A DNA stretch of 64,000 nt. It comes from DATJGR01 sp963780795 (lineage in GTDB: Bacteria; Pseudomonadota; Gammaproteobacteria; Pseudomonadales; Azotimanducaceae). The notes under the pieces are model-generated. The model saw nothing but the letters and a program-made list of their open reading frames with translations, was not told the origin of the DNA and made no database searches. Made by a program: the position numbers and the translations under genes. The stretch is taken from assembly GCA_963780795.1 (NCBI GenBank), contig CAWADH010000010.1:310001-374000 (forward strand), read 5' to 3'. Within the stretch, counting starts at the first letter, position 1. Each line of letters begins with the position of its first letter. Positions 24,964 to 34,216 of the stretch are shown here, piece by piece.

Positions 24964-25863
24964 TCACTCCGCCTCGAGCCGCGCACGCGCGGCGGCCAGT
25001 TCCGTTTTCTCTTCGGCGCTGATCGTCGGGTACGTCAGTTCCAGATCGGCGATCGCCTTGATGACCGCGCTCAACACGACGAGGCGAGTGAACCACTTGT
25101 TGTCGGCGGGAACGACGTACCACGGCGCTTGCTTCGATGCCGTATTGCGTATCGCCTCTTCGTACGCCGCGTGATATTCGTCCCAATGCGCGCGCTCGGC
25201 CACGTCGCCCGACTGGAACTTCCAGTTCTTCTCCGGTTCGTCGAGCCGCTCCAGAAAGCGTCGCTTCTGCTCTTCTTTCGAAACGTGCAGGAAGAATTTC
25301 AGTATCCGCACGCCGTTGCGCGTCAGATAGCGCTCGAAACTGGCGATGTCCTCGTAGCGTTCGGTCCAGATGTCGTTGGTCACCAGCGACGGCGGCAGCT
25401 TCTCCCGAGCGAGCACTTCCGCGTGCACTTTCACCACGAGCACTTCCTCGTAATACGAGCGATTGAAGATGCCGATCTGGCCGCGCGCCGGCACGTGCTG
25501 CATGTGGCGCCATAGATAATCGTGGTCGAGTTCCTCGGCCGATGGCTGCTTGAACGACGTCACCTCGCAACCTTGCGGGTTGATACCCGACGCCAGGTGT
25601 TTGATGGTGCCGTCTTTGCCGGCTGCGTCCATCGCCTGGAACACGAGCAGCAACGCCCAACGATCCTGCGCGTACAGCATGTCCTGCTGTTCGGCGATCC
25701 AGGAAACGCCGGCGACCTGCATCTCCTTCGCCTCCGCCTTGTCTTCGGACTTCAGTTCGCCGGTATCACCCGGGTCGAAATCCTTCAGCGCAAAATCCTT
25801 GCCCTTCGTGATGCGAAACGGCGCGATCAGATTTTCGATGCGTTCGAGCTCCGACTTCTTCAT
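24964..25863 (-). CDS. polyphosphate kinase 2 family protein
   Basis: A 299-residue PPK2-family kinase. It transfers phosphate between polyphosphate and a nucleotide. Walker A is FQAMDAAGKDGTIKH, the lid region has GIFNRSYYEEVLVVK, and the Walker B-type segment is RNGVRILKFFLHVS. Length fits the short single-domain PPK2 group, which often phosphorylates AMP or ADP. GGAGG directly upstream supports the ATG at 25863; an upstream in-frame ATG 17 codons earlier lacks a ribosome site. The gene stands alone. Confidence 0.92.
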   Translation of the reverse strand: MKKSELERIENLIAPFRITKGKDFALKDFDPGDTGELKSEDKAEAKEMQVAGVSWIAEQQDMLYAQDRWALLLVFQAMDAAGKDGTIKHLASGINPQGCEVTSFKQPSAEELDHDYLWRHMQHVPARGQIGIFNRSYYEEVLVVKVHAEVLAREKLPPSLVTNDIWTERYEDIASFERYLTRNGVRILKFFLHVSKEEQKRRFLERLDEPEKNWKFQSGDVAERAHWDEYHAAYEEAIRNTASKQAPWYVVPADNKWFTRLVVLSAVIKAIADLELTYPTISAEEKTELAAARARLEAE

Positions 25864-25991
25864 GCGACCTCCGCTGCGGTTCCGACTTCGACTCGATCGG
25901 CGTTCAGCGCTCACCGTTCATGAGGCTGACAGGACATCCTTCCATATGACATGCCACACCGGAAGGGCAGGCACCGCCGGATTTCGCCTGA

Positions 25992-26618
25992 TCAGTACGT
26001 AAACTCGGTCCGTGGTTCGCACGCCGCCAGTATCGGGCGGAGTGCTTCGGGGTCGGCCGGTTTGACCAGATATGCATCGAAAAGCTCTTCGGTCTCGGAT
26101 TCCCAGGACGCGTGAGGAGCGTAGCCGCTCAACGCGACGATCAGGGTTTTGGCAAGTTGCGGTTTCGACCGCAGACGCCTGGCGACTTCGTAGCCATTCA
26201 TCTGCGGCAAGCCAATGTCGAGCAGAACGACGTCTGGTCGGGTGCGCGCGGCCACTTCGATGGCCGCGGCGGCGCCGCAGACGACGTCGACGTCGTGTCC
26301 ATCGAGGCGCAGCAACATACCGAGCGCATCGGCTGCGTCGGCGTTGTCATCGACCACGAGGACGCGGCGACGCGCGATGTCGACATTGTCGCTTCCCGTG
26401 CCGCGCGCGAAATCCGACGCCGCAATCCGCGGCAGGCGGATTGTGAACGTGGATCCGGCGCCCGCGCCGCCGCTTCGCGCATCGATGCTGCCGCCATGCA
26501 TTTCGATCAGGCGCTTGACGATCGACAATCCGAGGCCGAGGCCGCCTTGTGCGCGATCGAGCGTGCGTTCGCTCTGCACGAACGGGTCGAAGATACGAGG
26601 CATCAGGTCCGCCGCAAT
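25992..26618 (-). pseudogene. hybrid histidine kinase remnant: ATPase C-terminus plus receiver domain
   Basis: Only the last part of a hybrid sensor kinase is present. Sequence similarity starts abruptly at IAADLMPRIFDPFVQSERT, which is the end of the N box, and includes the G box GGLGLGLSIVKRLIEMHGG. A receiver domain follows with VLVVDDNADAAD, the phosphorylation Asp in VVLLDIGLPQMNGY and Lys in AYLVKPADPE. The sensor, dimerisation and most ATP-binding parts, usually 300 or more residues, are missing. The 36 codons open upstream are unrelated. A deletion joined it to the sulfatase/porin region. A short protein with a working receiver domain could still be made. Confidence 0.75.
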
Positions 26619-26768
26619 GCGCTTATACCTACTGCTCCGGCGTCCGATCGTGCGCTCACGTCCGGTGTCGCACTTGGCTCGGTCCCTCGATCGACTGTCA
26701 CCCCTCAGCGGTTTAGTTGGGAACATCGAAGCGGCGCTGCGGCTACCCGCCCCACTCGGATCATCGAA

Positions 26769-27755
26769 TCAGTAACACTTGTAGATCACCTTCAGCCAGA
26801 CCGTGTCGCCCTCGAGACGCTTCTCGGTATCGGTTTCGTGCAACCATTTCAGCTCGCCGATCACATCGTGGCCGCCGACCTTGCCGACATACGATACCGC
26901 GGGTCCGAAGCCAACCGTCTTGCCTTCGAAATCGCCGAGCGTCGCGCCGTCGCCGCTGTCGGCCGTCACCTGTTTGTAGTAGTAGGCCGACAATCCGATC
27001 CCGGCGAGGCCACCGAACGCTGGAAAATGCTGGGCGAGCGTCCCATCGACGTGGAACTGCGTACCGGATTTGTAGTTCGTATCCGAATTCTCCTCGTTGA
27101 AATCGGCGCCGATGAATACCGACGCCTCGCGGCCGTTCTTCTGTCCGAAATACATCAACGCGACCGTCGGCTCCGCGGTCCAGAAGTTCTTGCCGGTGTT
27201 GGCCAACCGGCCGACCTCGTAGTCGCCGGTGGGCGCGTACGCGGCAATGCGGAAATTCACGTTCAAATCCCGATCGACGTTGTAGTTCAGCATTACCGGC
27301 ATCAACACGACATCGCCGAGGCCGGATTGGCTGTCGGAGCGCTTGACGGCGATCTGTCCACCACCAGGCGCTGCGACCAGCACGTTCGCCGACACGTCGA
27401 GGGTGACGACTGGAATCGTTGCGCTCATCGCGTAGCTCCACCTCTCGCCGAAATCGAATGACGGCCGCCAGAGCAGCGTCAGGCCGTAGCCCCACGATGA
27501 CGCATCCGCACCCAACGTGGTCTGGCCGCCGATCGGCACGCGAACGTTGCCGCCCACCGAGCCGTCGTAGTTCACGACGTTGATGCGCGCCAGGAACGTC
27601 TCGTTCGCCGGAACGCTGTCGATGAACGATGCCATCGAACCGGGCAAGTAGTGGCCGGTGCCACCTTCTTCGCCGAGCGCGCTGCTCGTGCAGGTCAGCG
27701 CGCCGACAGCCGCCAGCATTCGAAACAATCCTACGCTTCGTAAATCGACGTTCAT
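26769..27755 (-). CDS. outer-membrane protein, MetA-pathway phenol-degradation (SphA) family
   Basis: A 328-residue outer-membrane beta-barrel protein. A signal peptide covers about residues 1-26. Members of this family (meta-pathway phenol degradation, SphA-like) are usually adjacent to catabolic genes and are thought to take up hydrophobic substrates. The alternating strands, PTGDY and WTAEPTVALMYFG segments and C-terminal aromatic residue (WLKVIYKCY) fit. The ATG at 27755 has GGAAG upstream; an ATG five codons earlier is possible. It follows the sulfatase genes on the same strand at 52 bp, so it may import their sulfated substrate or the product. Confidence 0.82.
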   Translation of the reverse strand: MNVDLRSVGLFRMLAAVGALTCTSSALGEEGGTGHYLPGSMASFIDSVPANETFLARINVVNYDGSVGGNVRVPIGGQTTLGADASSWGYGLTLLWRPSFDFGERWSYAMSATIPVVTLDVSANVLVAAPGGGQIAVKRSDSQSGLGDVVLMPVMLNYNVDRDLNVNFRIAAYAPTGDYEVGRLANTGKNFWTAEPTVALMYFGQKNGREASVFIGADFNEENSDTNYKSGTQFHVDGTLAQHFPAFGGLAGIGLSAYYYKQVTADSGDGATLGDFEGKTVGFGPAVSYVGKVGGHDVIGELKWLHETDTEKRLEGDTVWLKVIYKCY

Positions 27756-27807
27756 TCGACTTCCCAACAAAAGAACAGCGTTGATTCAGAGCAGCTGCAG
27801 CGAGCGC

Positions 27808-30183
27808 CTAGTTGCTCTTCAAGTAAGCGATCTTGGTTGCGCCGATGGCTCCGTTGAACGCAAAAGGTGCCTGGTCGTAGTAGTCGAGCGACACCGGAGA
27901 ATCCAGGTCGATGCCGATGTCGAAGGTTGCGTTCGACGTGAAGTGCAGCGACATCGCCGCCGGCACCCGGCCCTGCGCGACGACTTCACCGCTCACTTTT
28001 AGCGTAACGTCCATCGGCCCGCCGATTCGGTCCGCCAGCTTCGATTCGACTTCAATCATCGCTTTGCCGACCGGCAGTTTTGCTGACGAGCGGATCCGGG
28101 TGCGCTGTACCTCGAACAGGTTGAACTCGTAGTTGAGGTACCCGTCCTTCACGTAGCACGTCACACCGCCGGAAAAACCGGCCAGCGCATACAGCACGCC
28201 GTTGGCGTTCTGCGGCACGTCCACTTCCATCGTGACGAGGCTGCTGTTCTTGCCGAGCTTCGGCGCGGCCGACTCGGGCATGCGGGTGATCGGCGCTTCG
28301 AACGTCCACTCCGTTGCCGTCGGTGCCGGCGCGTCTTCGGGATGAAACATCGCCGTCGACCACAAGCCGCCTCCGATCGGCATGTTCTTGTTCTTCTTTG
28401 ATTCCTCGATGAATAGCGTTTTCATCTCCTCGAGCTTCTGCGGATCCTTCGCGGCGAGGTCGTTCGCCTGGCTCCAGTCCTTGTCGATGTTGTAGAGCTC
28501 CCACTTGTCCGTCAGCGGCGACCATTCCTTGATGCCTTTCGGCATTCCGGCGACCCACGGCTCGCGCGGACCCGGCGCACTCGCGAACCAGCCGTCGTGG
28601 TAAATGCCGCGGCTGGCCATGATGTCGAAGAACTGCGTCGTTCGCGTGCCATTGGCTTTCGCGTCGGCAAACGTATAGACCATGCTCACGCCGGCAATCG
28701 GATCCTGCTCGAATCCATTCACCACCCGCGGCGGCGTGATCTTTGTCAGTTCGTAGATCGTCGGAACGATGTCGATCACATGATGAAATTGCGGGCGCGG
28801 CGTGCGATCGGCCTTGATTCGATCCGGCCATGCGATCGCCATCGGCTGGCGGATGCCACCGAAGTACGCGCCCATCAATTTGGTGCCTTTGTACGGCGTG
28901 CTGCCCGCCCACGCCCATCCGGCGTGATACATGTTGTCTGTCTTCGGTCCACCGAGCGCCGGCAGTCCGCCGAGTTCGTCGAGCGCCGCGAGGTGTTGCG
29001 AGATCTTCGTTGGAATCCCGTTCTGCGCGAGCTGCTCGCTGATGGTGCCGTTCAGCCCCTCCGATGAGGAACCGTTGTCGCCCCAGATGTAGAAGATCAG
29101 CGTGTTGTTCAGGCGCCCTTCTTTCTCGATCTCGTCGATGACGCGGCCGGCGTTGTAGTCGGCGTGCTCGGCGAACCCGGCAAACACTTCCATCAGGCGG
29201 CGCTGGAACGGCTTCTCCATTTCCGGAATCGAGTCCCACGACGCCATCGACGCCGGGCGCGCGGTCAGCTGTGCGTTCTTGGGAATCCAACCCTGCGCCT
29301 TTGCACGAGCAAACGTGCGCTCGCGATACTCGTCCCAGCCGTCGTCGAACTTGCCTTTGTATTTGTCGGCCCACTGCTGCATCACCTGATGCGGTCCGTG
29401 CGCGGCGCCGGGTGCCCAATACATGAAGAACGGCTTCTCGGGCGCATAAGCCTTCTGCTCGCGCAGCCACTTGATCGCGTCCTGCGCGATGTCCTCGGTC
29501 AGGTGGTAGCCCTTCGGTTTCTCTTCGATGACCTCGGTGGTGTTGCGCACCAGCGTCGGTTCGTATTGCGACGCTTCGCCCGCCAGGAACCCGTAGAAAT
29601 ACTCGAAGCCATAGCCGGTCGGCCAGTAGTCGAACGGCCCCTTGCTGGTGATCTGTTCTTCGGGCGTGTTGTGCCACTTGCCCCACGCGCCGGTGCTGTA
29701 GCCGTAGTCCTTCAGCACCTCCACCATGGTGGCTGACGACTTCGGTATGGTGCCGCTGAAACCGTCGAAATCATTGGCGATAGCCGATATCTGACCGTTA
29801 CCGACGAATGTGTGGTTGCGCCCGGTAAGCAGCGACGCGCGCGTCGGCGAACACATCGCAGTGGAGTGAAACCGGTTGTACGAGATGCCCATGTTGGCAA
29901 CGCGGTCGAGCGTCGGCGTGTTGATCTCGCCGCCGTAGGTTGAAGGCGTGCCGGGCCCGACGTCGTCCATCAGGACGATCAGGATGTTCGGGGCGCCCTC
30001 TGCGAGGTGTCTTGGTTCGACGCGCTTCTTGTAGACGGAATCGGCCATCGTAAGCCCCGCCTTGGAGGCCGACGGCGTCGGCGGGAACGGCAGCACCGAA
30101 CCGTCCGCTGGTTCGGGATCCGCGTGCGCGAACGCCGACGCCAGCGCAAAACCGAAGACGGCCAGCGCGTTACGGAGCTTCAT
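27808..30183 (-). CDS. periplasmic arylsulfatase-family sulfatase (downstream paralogue)
   Basis: A 791-residue type I sulfatase with a signal peptide over about residues 1-21. The formylglycine motif is C111-SPTRASLLTGRN; Cys111 must be converted by a formylglycine-generating enzyme, which is not encoded in the window. Metal residues include the DD of LIVLMDDVGPG, GKWHNTPEE, AAHGPHQ and IWGDNGSS. A C-terminal 150-residue domain follows the sulfatase domain. The ATG chosen (30183) has GAGGA about 6 bases upstream; another ATG lies two codons earlier. It is 24 bp from the second sulfatase gene and clearly paralogous to it. Confidence 0.92.
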   Translation of the reverse strand: MKLRNALAVFGFALASAFAHADPEPADGSVLPFPPTPSASKAGLTMADSVYKKRVEPRHLAEGAPNILIVLMDDVGPGTPSTYGGEINTPTLDRVANMGISYNRFHSTAMCSPTRASLLTGRNHTFVGNGQISAIANDFDGFSGTIPKSSATMVEVLKDYGYSTGAWGKWHNTPEEQITSKGPFDYWPTGYGFEYFYGFLAGEASQYEPTLVRNTTEVIEEKPKGYHLTEDIAQDAIKWLREQKAYAPEKPFFMYWAPGAAHGPHQVMQQWADKYKGKFDDGWDEYRERTFARAKAQGWIPKNAQLTARPASMASWDSIPEMEKPFQRRLMEVFAGFAEHADYNAGRVIDEIEKEGRLNNTLIFYIWGDNGSSSEGLNGTISEQLAQNGIPTKISQHLAALDELGGLPALGGPKTDNMYHAGWAWAGSTPYKGTKLMGAYFGGIRQPMAIAWPDRIKADRTPRPQFHHVIDIVPTIYELTKITPPRVVNGFEQDPIAGVSMVYTFADAKANGTRTTQFFDIMASRGIYHDGWFASAPGPREPWVAGMPKGIKEWSPLTDKWELYNIDKDWSQANDLAAKDPQKLEEMKTLFIEESKKNKNMPIGGGLWSTAMFHPEDAPAPTATEWTFEAPITRMPESAAPKLGKNSSLVTMEVDVPQNANGVLYALAGFSGGVTCYVKDGYLNYEFNLFEVQRTRIRSSAKLPVGKAMIEVESKLADRIGGPMDVTLKVSGEVVAQGRVPAAMSLHFTSNATFDIGIDLDSPVSLDYYDQAPFAFNGAIGATKIAYLKSN

Positions 30184-30207
30184 GAACATTCCTCTTCGTC
30201 TGGAAGG

Positions 30208-32568
30208 TCACTTCAGAACCACGTTGACGCCATCGATCGCGCCGTCGAACACAAACGGCCGTCGCTCTGCGTATGCGAGCGATACCGGCGAACCGAGATC
30301 GACACCGACGTCGAGCGTCTCGCTCGCCGTGAACGCCGCTGGGACCGTGCGTTTCACGTCGGCGCGCGCCACTTCGTTGCCGTCGACGCTCAGAATCACG
30401 ACCGCCGGCGCGCCGGGCTTCGCAATCGTCGTGTCGACTTCGATGCGGTGCTTGCCGGCCGCAAGCCTGTTCTTCGAACGCGCGTCGTAGCGCTCGATCA
30501 CCATCATGTTGTACTCGTACACGAGTTCACCTTTGTCCACGTACAGCGACAGTCCGCCGGACGCGCCGCCGAGCGCATAGAGCACGCCCGACGCGTTCTC
30601 ACCCAGCGTCGCGTCGACGGTGACGTGATTACTCTCGCGACCGAGACCCGGCGCGGTGAACTCCGGCATCCGCGTCGTCGTCGCATCGAACTGCCAGCTG
30701 GAGTACGGCGTTTTGACGCGATCCTCGGGATGCATGCGCAGCCAGATGCCGGCGCCGATCGGGAATGCCTTGTTGCTCTTCGCTTCGTCGAGGAACGCGG
30801 CCTTCATCGCCTCGAGACGCTTCGGTTCTTTCGCGGCGAGATCGTTCGCCTGCGAAAAGTCCTTCGTGAGGTCGTACAGCTCCCAAACGTCCTTGCTCGA
30901 ATCCCATGTCGCAAGCCCGGGGCTTACGGTCAGCCATGGCGTCAACGGGCCGAACGTGCACGCATACCAGCCGTCCTGATAGATGCCGCGGCTGCCGTTG
31001 TTGTCGAAATACTGCACGTGCTTTTGCCCCTTCGCGCCCGCGTCAGCAAAGCTGTAAAGCATGCTGACGCCATCGATCGGATCCTGCGCGAAGCCGTCTA
31101 CGACCCTCGGCGGCGTGATGCCGAGGATCTCGTAGATCGTCGGCACGATGTCGTTGACGTGATGAAACTGCGCCCGCGGCGTTTTGTCGGGCTTGATGTG
31201 CGCCGGCCACGAAATCGCCAGCGGATTGCGCGTGCCGCCGAAATGCGACGCGATCAGTTTCGTGTAGCGCAGCGGCGTGTCACCGGCCCACGCCCAACCG
31301 GCGTGGTACATGTTGTCCATCTTCGGACCGCCGAGCGCGTCGAGGCCGCCGAGCTGGTTCATCACCTCGATCTGCTGCTCGACGGTGTTCGGAATCTGAT
31401 TCTGCGCGAGCAGTTCGCTGATGCTGCCGTTCTGGCCTTCGGCGCTCGAGCCGTTGTCGCCCCAGATGTAGATGACGAGCGTGTTGTCGCGGATGCCGAG
31501 GCGGTCGAGTTCGTCGATCACGCGCCCGGCTTGAACATCGGCGTGCTCGACGAATCCTGCGAACACTTCCATCAGGCGGCGCTGAAACGGCCGCTGCGAT
31601 TCCGGGATGCTGTCCCACGCCGCCATCGAATCTGCGCGCGGCGTCAGCTTCGTATCTGCCGGAATCCAGCCGAGTTCCTTCTGCCGCTTGAACGTGCGTA
31701 CGCGGAGCGCATCCCAGCCGTCGTCGAACTGCCCCTTATATTTGTCGGCCCACTCTTTGAAGATGTGGTGCGGACCATGTCCCGCGCCCGGCGCCCAATA
31801 CATCAGGAACGGCTGGTCCGGCGCGTACGCGCGATGCTCGCGCATCCATACGATTGCCTTGTCGGCGAGATCTTCGCTCAGGTGATACTTCGGATCGTGC
31901 GGCGGTTCGACGGCGTTGAGATTCTCGAACAGGCGCGGCTCCCATTGCGACGTTTCGCCCGCAAGGAAACCGTAGAAATAGTCGAAGCCGATGCCTTCAC
32001 CGGTGGGCCACAGCGTGAACGGCCCCATTGCAGTGGTCTCGGTCGCCGGCGTGTTGTGCCATTTGCCGAACGCGGCGGTTTTGTAGCCATACGCGCCGAG
32101 CACCTTGGGGAGCGCAGCGGACGTCCGCGGGATCACGCCTGTGTAGCCGTCCCAGTCGACTGCGCGTTCCGCGATCGTGCCGGATCCAACACGCTGGTGA
32201 TTTCGCCCAGTCAGCAGTGCCGCGCGCGTCGGCGAGCAGATCGACGTGGTGTGGAACGCGTTGTAGCTGATGCCGGCGTTCGCGATGCGGCTCAACGTCG
32301 GCGTATGAACCGGACCGCCGTAGGTATCGGCCAGACCGAAGCCGACGTCGTCCATCAGGATGATCAGAATGTTCGGCGCGTCCTTGGGAAGGCGGCTAGC
32401 CGTATCGCGCGGTGCGAGCTTCGAGTCCTGCAGCCGGGGCGCGGCGACGCTCGCCGATGGAACCGGTGGAAACGGCAGGATGGAGCCGTTGGCGGGTGGC
32501 GGTGCGGCCGAGACGACGTGCGACAGCACACAGCAGCACAGCACGATGCATATATGTTCGAGCTTCAT
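30208..32568 (-). CDS. periplasmic arylsulfatase-family sulfatase (upstream paralogue)
   Basis: A 786-residue type I sulfatase. A signal peptide covers about residues 1-22 and includes an unusual CCC. The active-site motif is C111-SPTRAALLTGRN, at the same residue number as in the neighbour. Other shared landmarks are LIILMDDVGFG, FGKWHNTPA, GAGHGPHH and IWGDNGSS, and the same C-terminal beta-rich domain ending in DGAIDGVNVVLK. GAGGAAAGGCGG precedes the ATG at 32568. The pair arose by tandem duplication and has since diverged widely. It is the first of the two sulfatase genes and likely starts the transcript that reaches the outer-membrane protein. Confidence 0.92.
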   Translation of the reverse strand: MKLEHICIVLCCCVLSHVVSAAPPPANGSILPFPPVPSASVAAPRLQDSKLAPRDTASRLPKDAPNILIILMDDVGFGLADTYGGPVHTPTLSRIANAGISYNAFHTTSICSPTRAALLTGRNHQRVGSGTIAERAVDWDGYTGVIPRTSAALPKVLGAYGYKTAAFGKWHNTPATETTAMGPFTLWPTGEGIGFDYFYGFLAGETSQWEPRLFENLNAVEPPHDPKYHLSEDLADKAIVWMREHRAYAPDQPFLMYWAPGAGHGPHHIFKEWADKYKGQFDDGWDALRVRTFKRQKELGWIPADTKLTPRADSMAAWDSIPESQRPFQRRLMEVFAGFVEHADVQAGRVIDELDRLGIRDNTLVIYIWGDNGSSAEGQNGSISELLAQNQIPNTVEQQIEVMNQLGGLDALGGPKMDNMYHAGWAWAGDTPLRYTKLIASHFGGTRNPLAISWPAHIKPDKTPRAQFHHVNDIVPTIYEILGITPPRVVDGFAQDPIDGVSMLYSFADAGAKGQKHVQYFDNNGSRGIYQDGWYACTFGPLTPWLTVSPGLATWDSSKDVWELYDLTKDFSQANDLAAKEPKRLEAMKAAFLDEAKSNKAFPIGAGIWLRMHPEDRVKTPYSSWQFDATTTRMPEFTAPGLGRESNHVTVDATLGENASGVLYALGGASGGLSLYVDKGELVYEYNMMVIERYDARSKNRLAAGKHRIEVDTTIAKPGAPAVVILSVDGNEVARADVKRTVPAAFTASETLDVGVDLGSPVSLAYAERRPFVFDGAIDGVNVVLK

Positions 32569-32639
32569 CCGCCTTTCCTCGTCGTGCGTCGCGTCTTCGT
32601 AAAGTTGTTGGGGATCGGCCACGAAACTCGGTCGATCCC

Positions 32640-32921
32640 TCAATCGTTATCGTCGTGACGATGATCACCGTCGTCATCGTGAGCATCGTCATCGTATCTT
32701 TTGTCTTTGCGGTCCTTGTTGGCGTCGCCGACCGCGTCTTTGGCCGTGTCTTTTGCCGCCTCGGCCGGCGAGCAACGACCGCCGACCCCGACCGTCGCCT
32801 TGGTGGCTGCGCTTTTGGCGGCCTTTTCCGCGGTACAGTCCGGGTCGATCGGTCCCGCCAGGGCCAGCTCGGCGCAGGCCAAGCCGGCGATCGCCAGAAC
32901 CGTCGTTGCGAATCTCTTCAT
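32640..32921 (-). CDS. small secreted protein with Asp/His-rich tail
   Basis: A 93-residue protein. A signal peptide ends near residue 22 (ELALAGPID). The mature part holds two Cys in DPDCTAEKAAKSAATKATVG and GGRCSPAEAA, which may form a disulfide, and ends in about 24 residues made almost wholly of Asp, Lys, Arg and His, including DDDAHDDDGDHRHDDND. GGAGGACTGAC precedes the ATG. The tail could bind metal ions. It lies 71 bp upstream of the sulfatase genes on the same strand, so it may be cotranscribed, but nothing in sequence proves a link. No named family. Confidence 0.75.
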   Translation of the reverse strand: MKRFATTVLAIAGLACAELALAGPIDPDCTAEKAAKSAATKATVGVGGRCSPAEAAKDTAKDAVGDANKDRKDKRYDDDAHDDDGDHRHDDND

Positions 32922-33001
32922 GTCAGTCCTCCACCGTTGAATTGCGCTGCAACTCGATCAGAGGCGCCGCGTCATGCTGAATAACGCCAACAGCGGTGCA
33001 C

Positions 33002-33694
33002 CTAGTCTTTCTCGAACCACCGGTAGATGAAGCCGGCCAGTGCCGCGCCGATGATCGGCGCCACCCAGAACATCCACAGCTGCGCGATCGCCCAGCCGCC
33101 GACGATCAGCGCCGGGCCGGTGCTGCGCGCCGGATTCACCGACGTGTTCGTCACCGGAATGCTGATCAGGTGGATCAGCGTGAGCCCGAGACCGATCGCG
33201 ATCGGCGCGAAGCCCGCCGGCGCGCGCTTGTCGGTCGCGCCGAGAATGATCAGCAGGAACATCAGCGTCATCACCACTTCGGTGACGAAACCCGCCACCA
33301 GCGAATAGCCGCCCGGCGAATGTTCACCGTAGCCGTTCGACGCAAGCCCGGCGCTCAGCTCGAACCCTTCCTTGCCGTTGGCGATGAAATACAGAACCGC
33401 CGCGGCCACCAAGGCACCGAGCACCTGCGCAATGACGTAAGCCGGCAGCTCTGCAGCCTTAAACCGGCCGCCGCACACCAGCCCGACGCTAACGGCGGGG
33501 TTGAGGTGACAGCCCGAGATGTGGCCGATCGCGAATGCCATCGTCAACACCGTCAATCCGAATGCCAGTGAAACACCCAGCAAACCGATACCGACCTCCG
33601 GAAACGCCGCAGCCAGGACCGCGCTGCCGCAACCGCCCAATACCAACCAGAATGTACCGATGAACTCCGCAGCACTGCGTTTCGTTAACGACAT
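33002..33694 (-). CDS. aqpZ: aquaporin Z
   Basis: A 230-residue inner-membrane water channel with six helices. Both NPA boxes are present, in GCHLNPAVSVGL and TSVNPARSTGPAL. The selectivity-filter residues of AqpZ, Phe, His, Thr and Arg, are in keeping with the context seen (His in the GFVTEVVMTLMF helix region cannot be fixed exactly; Arg follows the second NPA). Length equals that of E. coli AqpZ. It lies 33 bp after the FUN14-like gene on the same strand, so the two may be one operon. Confidence 0.93.
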   Translation of the reverse strand: MSLTKRSAAEFIGTFWLVLGGCGSAVLAAAFPEVGIGLLGVSLAFGLTVLTMAFAIGHISGCHLNPAVSVGLVCGGRFKAAELPAYVIAQVLGALVAAAVLYFIANGKEGFELSAGLASNGYGEHSPGGYSLVAGFVTEVVMTLMFLLIILGATDKRAPAGFAPIAIGLGLTLIHLISIPVTNTSVNPARSTGPALIVGGWAIAQLWMFWVAPIIGAALAGFIYRWFEKD

Positions 33695-33727
33695 TGCGTT
33701 CTCCCATTCCTTCTTCGATTCGACTGG

Positions 33728-34012
33728 TTATCTCCGGAATCCGACGACGCCGCCGACGAGCGCGGCACCGGCCGCTGGCAGGAATGCGGCGACGTAACGA
33801 CCGGCACCTTTGACGTTGTCGCCGACCCAACCCGCGCTCGAGCGAACCCATTCATCGAGCGATCCGCTGTCGATGCCGAGCTTCGCCAGACCCGCGAGCA
33901 ACACGATGGCCATTCCCGCGACGATCGCGGTCGTGCGTACGGCCCGCTTCACACCGAAGCCGATCAACAAGCCTCCGACGAAACTCGGGATCAACGGCCA
34001 GATTGCGTCCAC
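33728..34012 (-). CDS. FUN14-like small membrane protein
   Basis: A 94-residue protein with a glycine-rich hydrophobic segment (PSFVGGLLIGFGVKRAVRTT), a second (AIVAGMAIVLLAGLAKLG) and a third near the C-terminus (AFLPAAGAALVGGVVGF). The pattern, short length and GxxxG spacing resemble bacterial FUN14-family proteins, whose function is unknown. It is upstream of aqpZ and divergent from the LysR gene. Confidence 0.6.
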   Translation of the reverse strand: MDAIWPLIPSFVGGLLIGFGVKRAVRTTAIVAGMAIVLLAGLAKLGIDSGSLDEWVRSSAGWVGDNVKGAGRYVAAFLPAAGAALVGGVVGFRR

Positions 34013-34045
34013 TAACGCTGCTCCAGGAAATGAGGGGATCCACGG

Positions 34046-34062
34046 GAAGGGTCCGCGGCCCG
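34046..34062. repeat. 17-bp dispersed repeat, copy 1
   Basis: The sequence GAAGGGTCCGCGGCCCG occurs here and again, identically, at 49851-49867. Both copies are intergenic and contain an imperfect palindrome GGGTCCGCGGCCC. It may be a genome-wide interspersed element. Confidence 0.45.
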
Positions 34063-34216
34063 TTGCGCTTGCGTGGCCCTACACCAATTGATTGACGCGG
34101 CGACGGACAGCGGCGCGCAGCATGGTGCCGATCTCCGCGCAGCGTCCAATGCCGTGTCGGCATCGGATCCATGCGCGACGCGCATGGCGCCAAAACGACT
34201 CTGTTATCCTGCGTCG

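Noticed and set aside
30007..32658. An 883-codon open frame on the plus strand opposite the sulfatases
   Set aside because: It is antisense to two genes with clear motifs, its translation is rich in Arg, Val and His without domains, and such shadow frames are common in GC-rich DNA.
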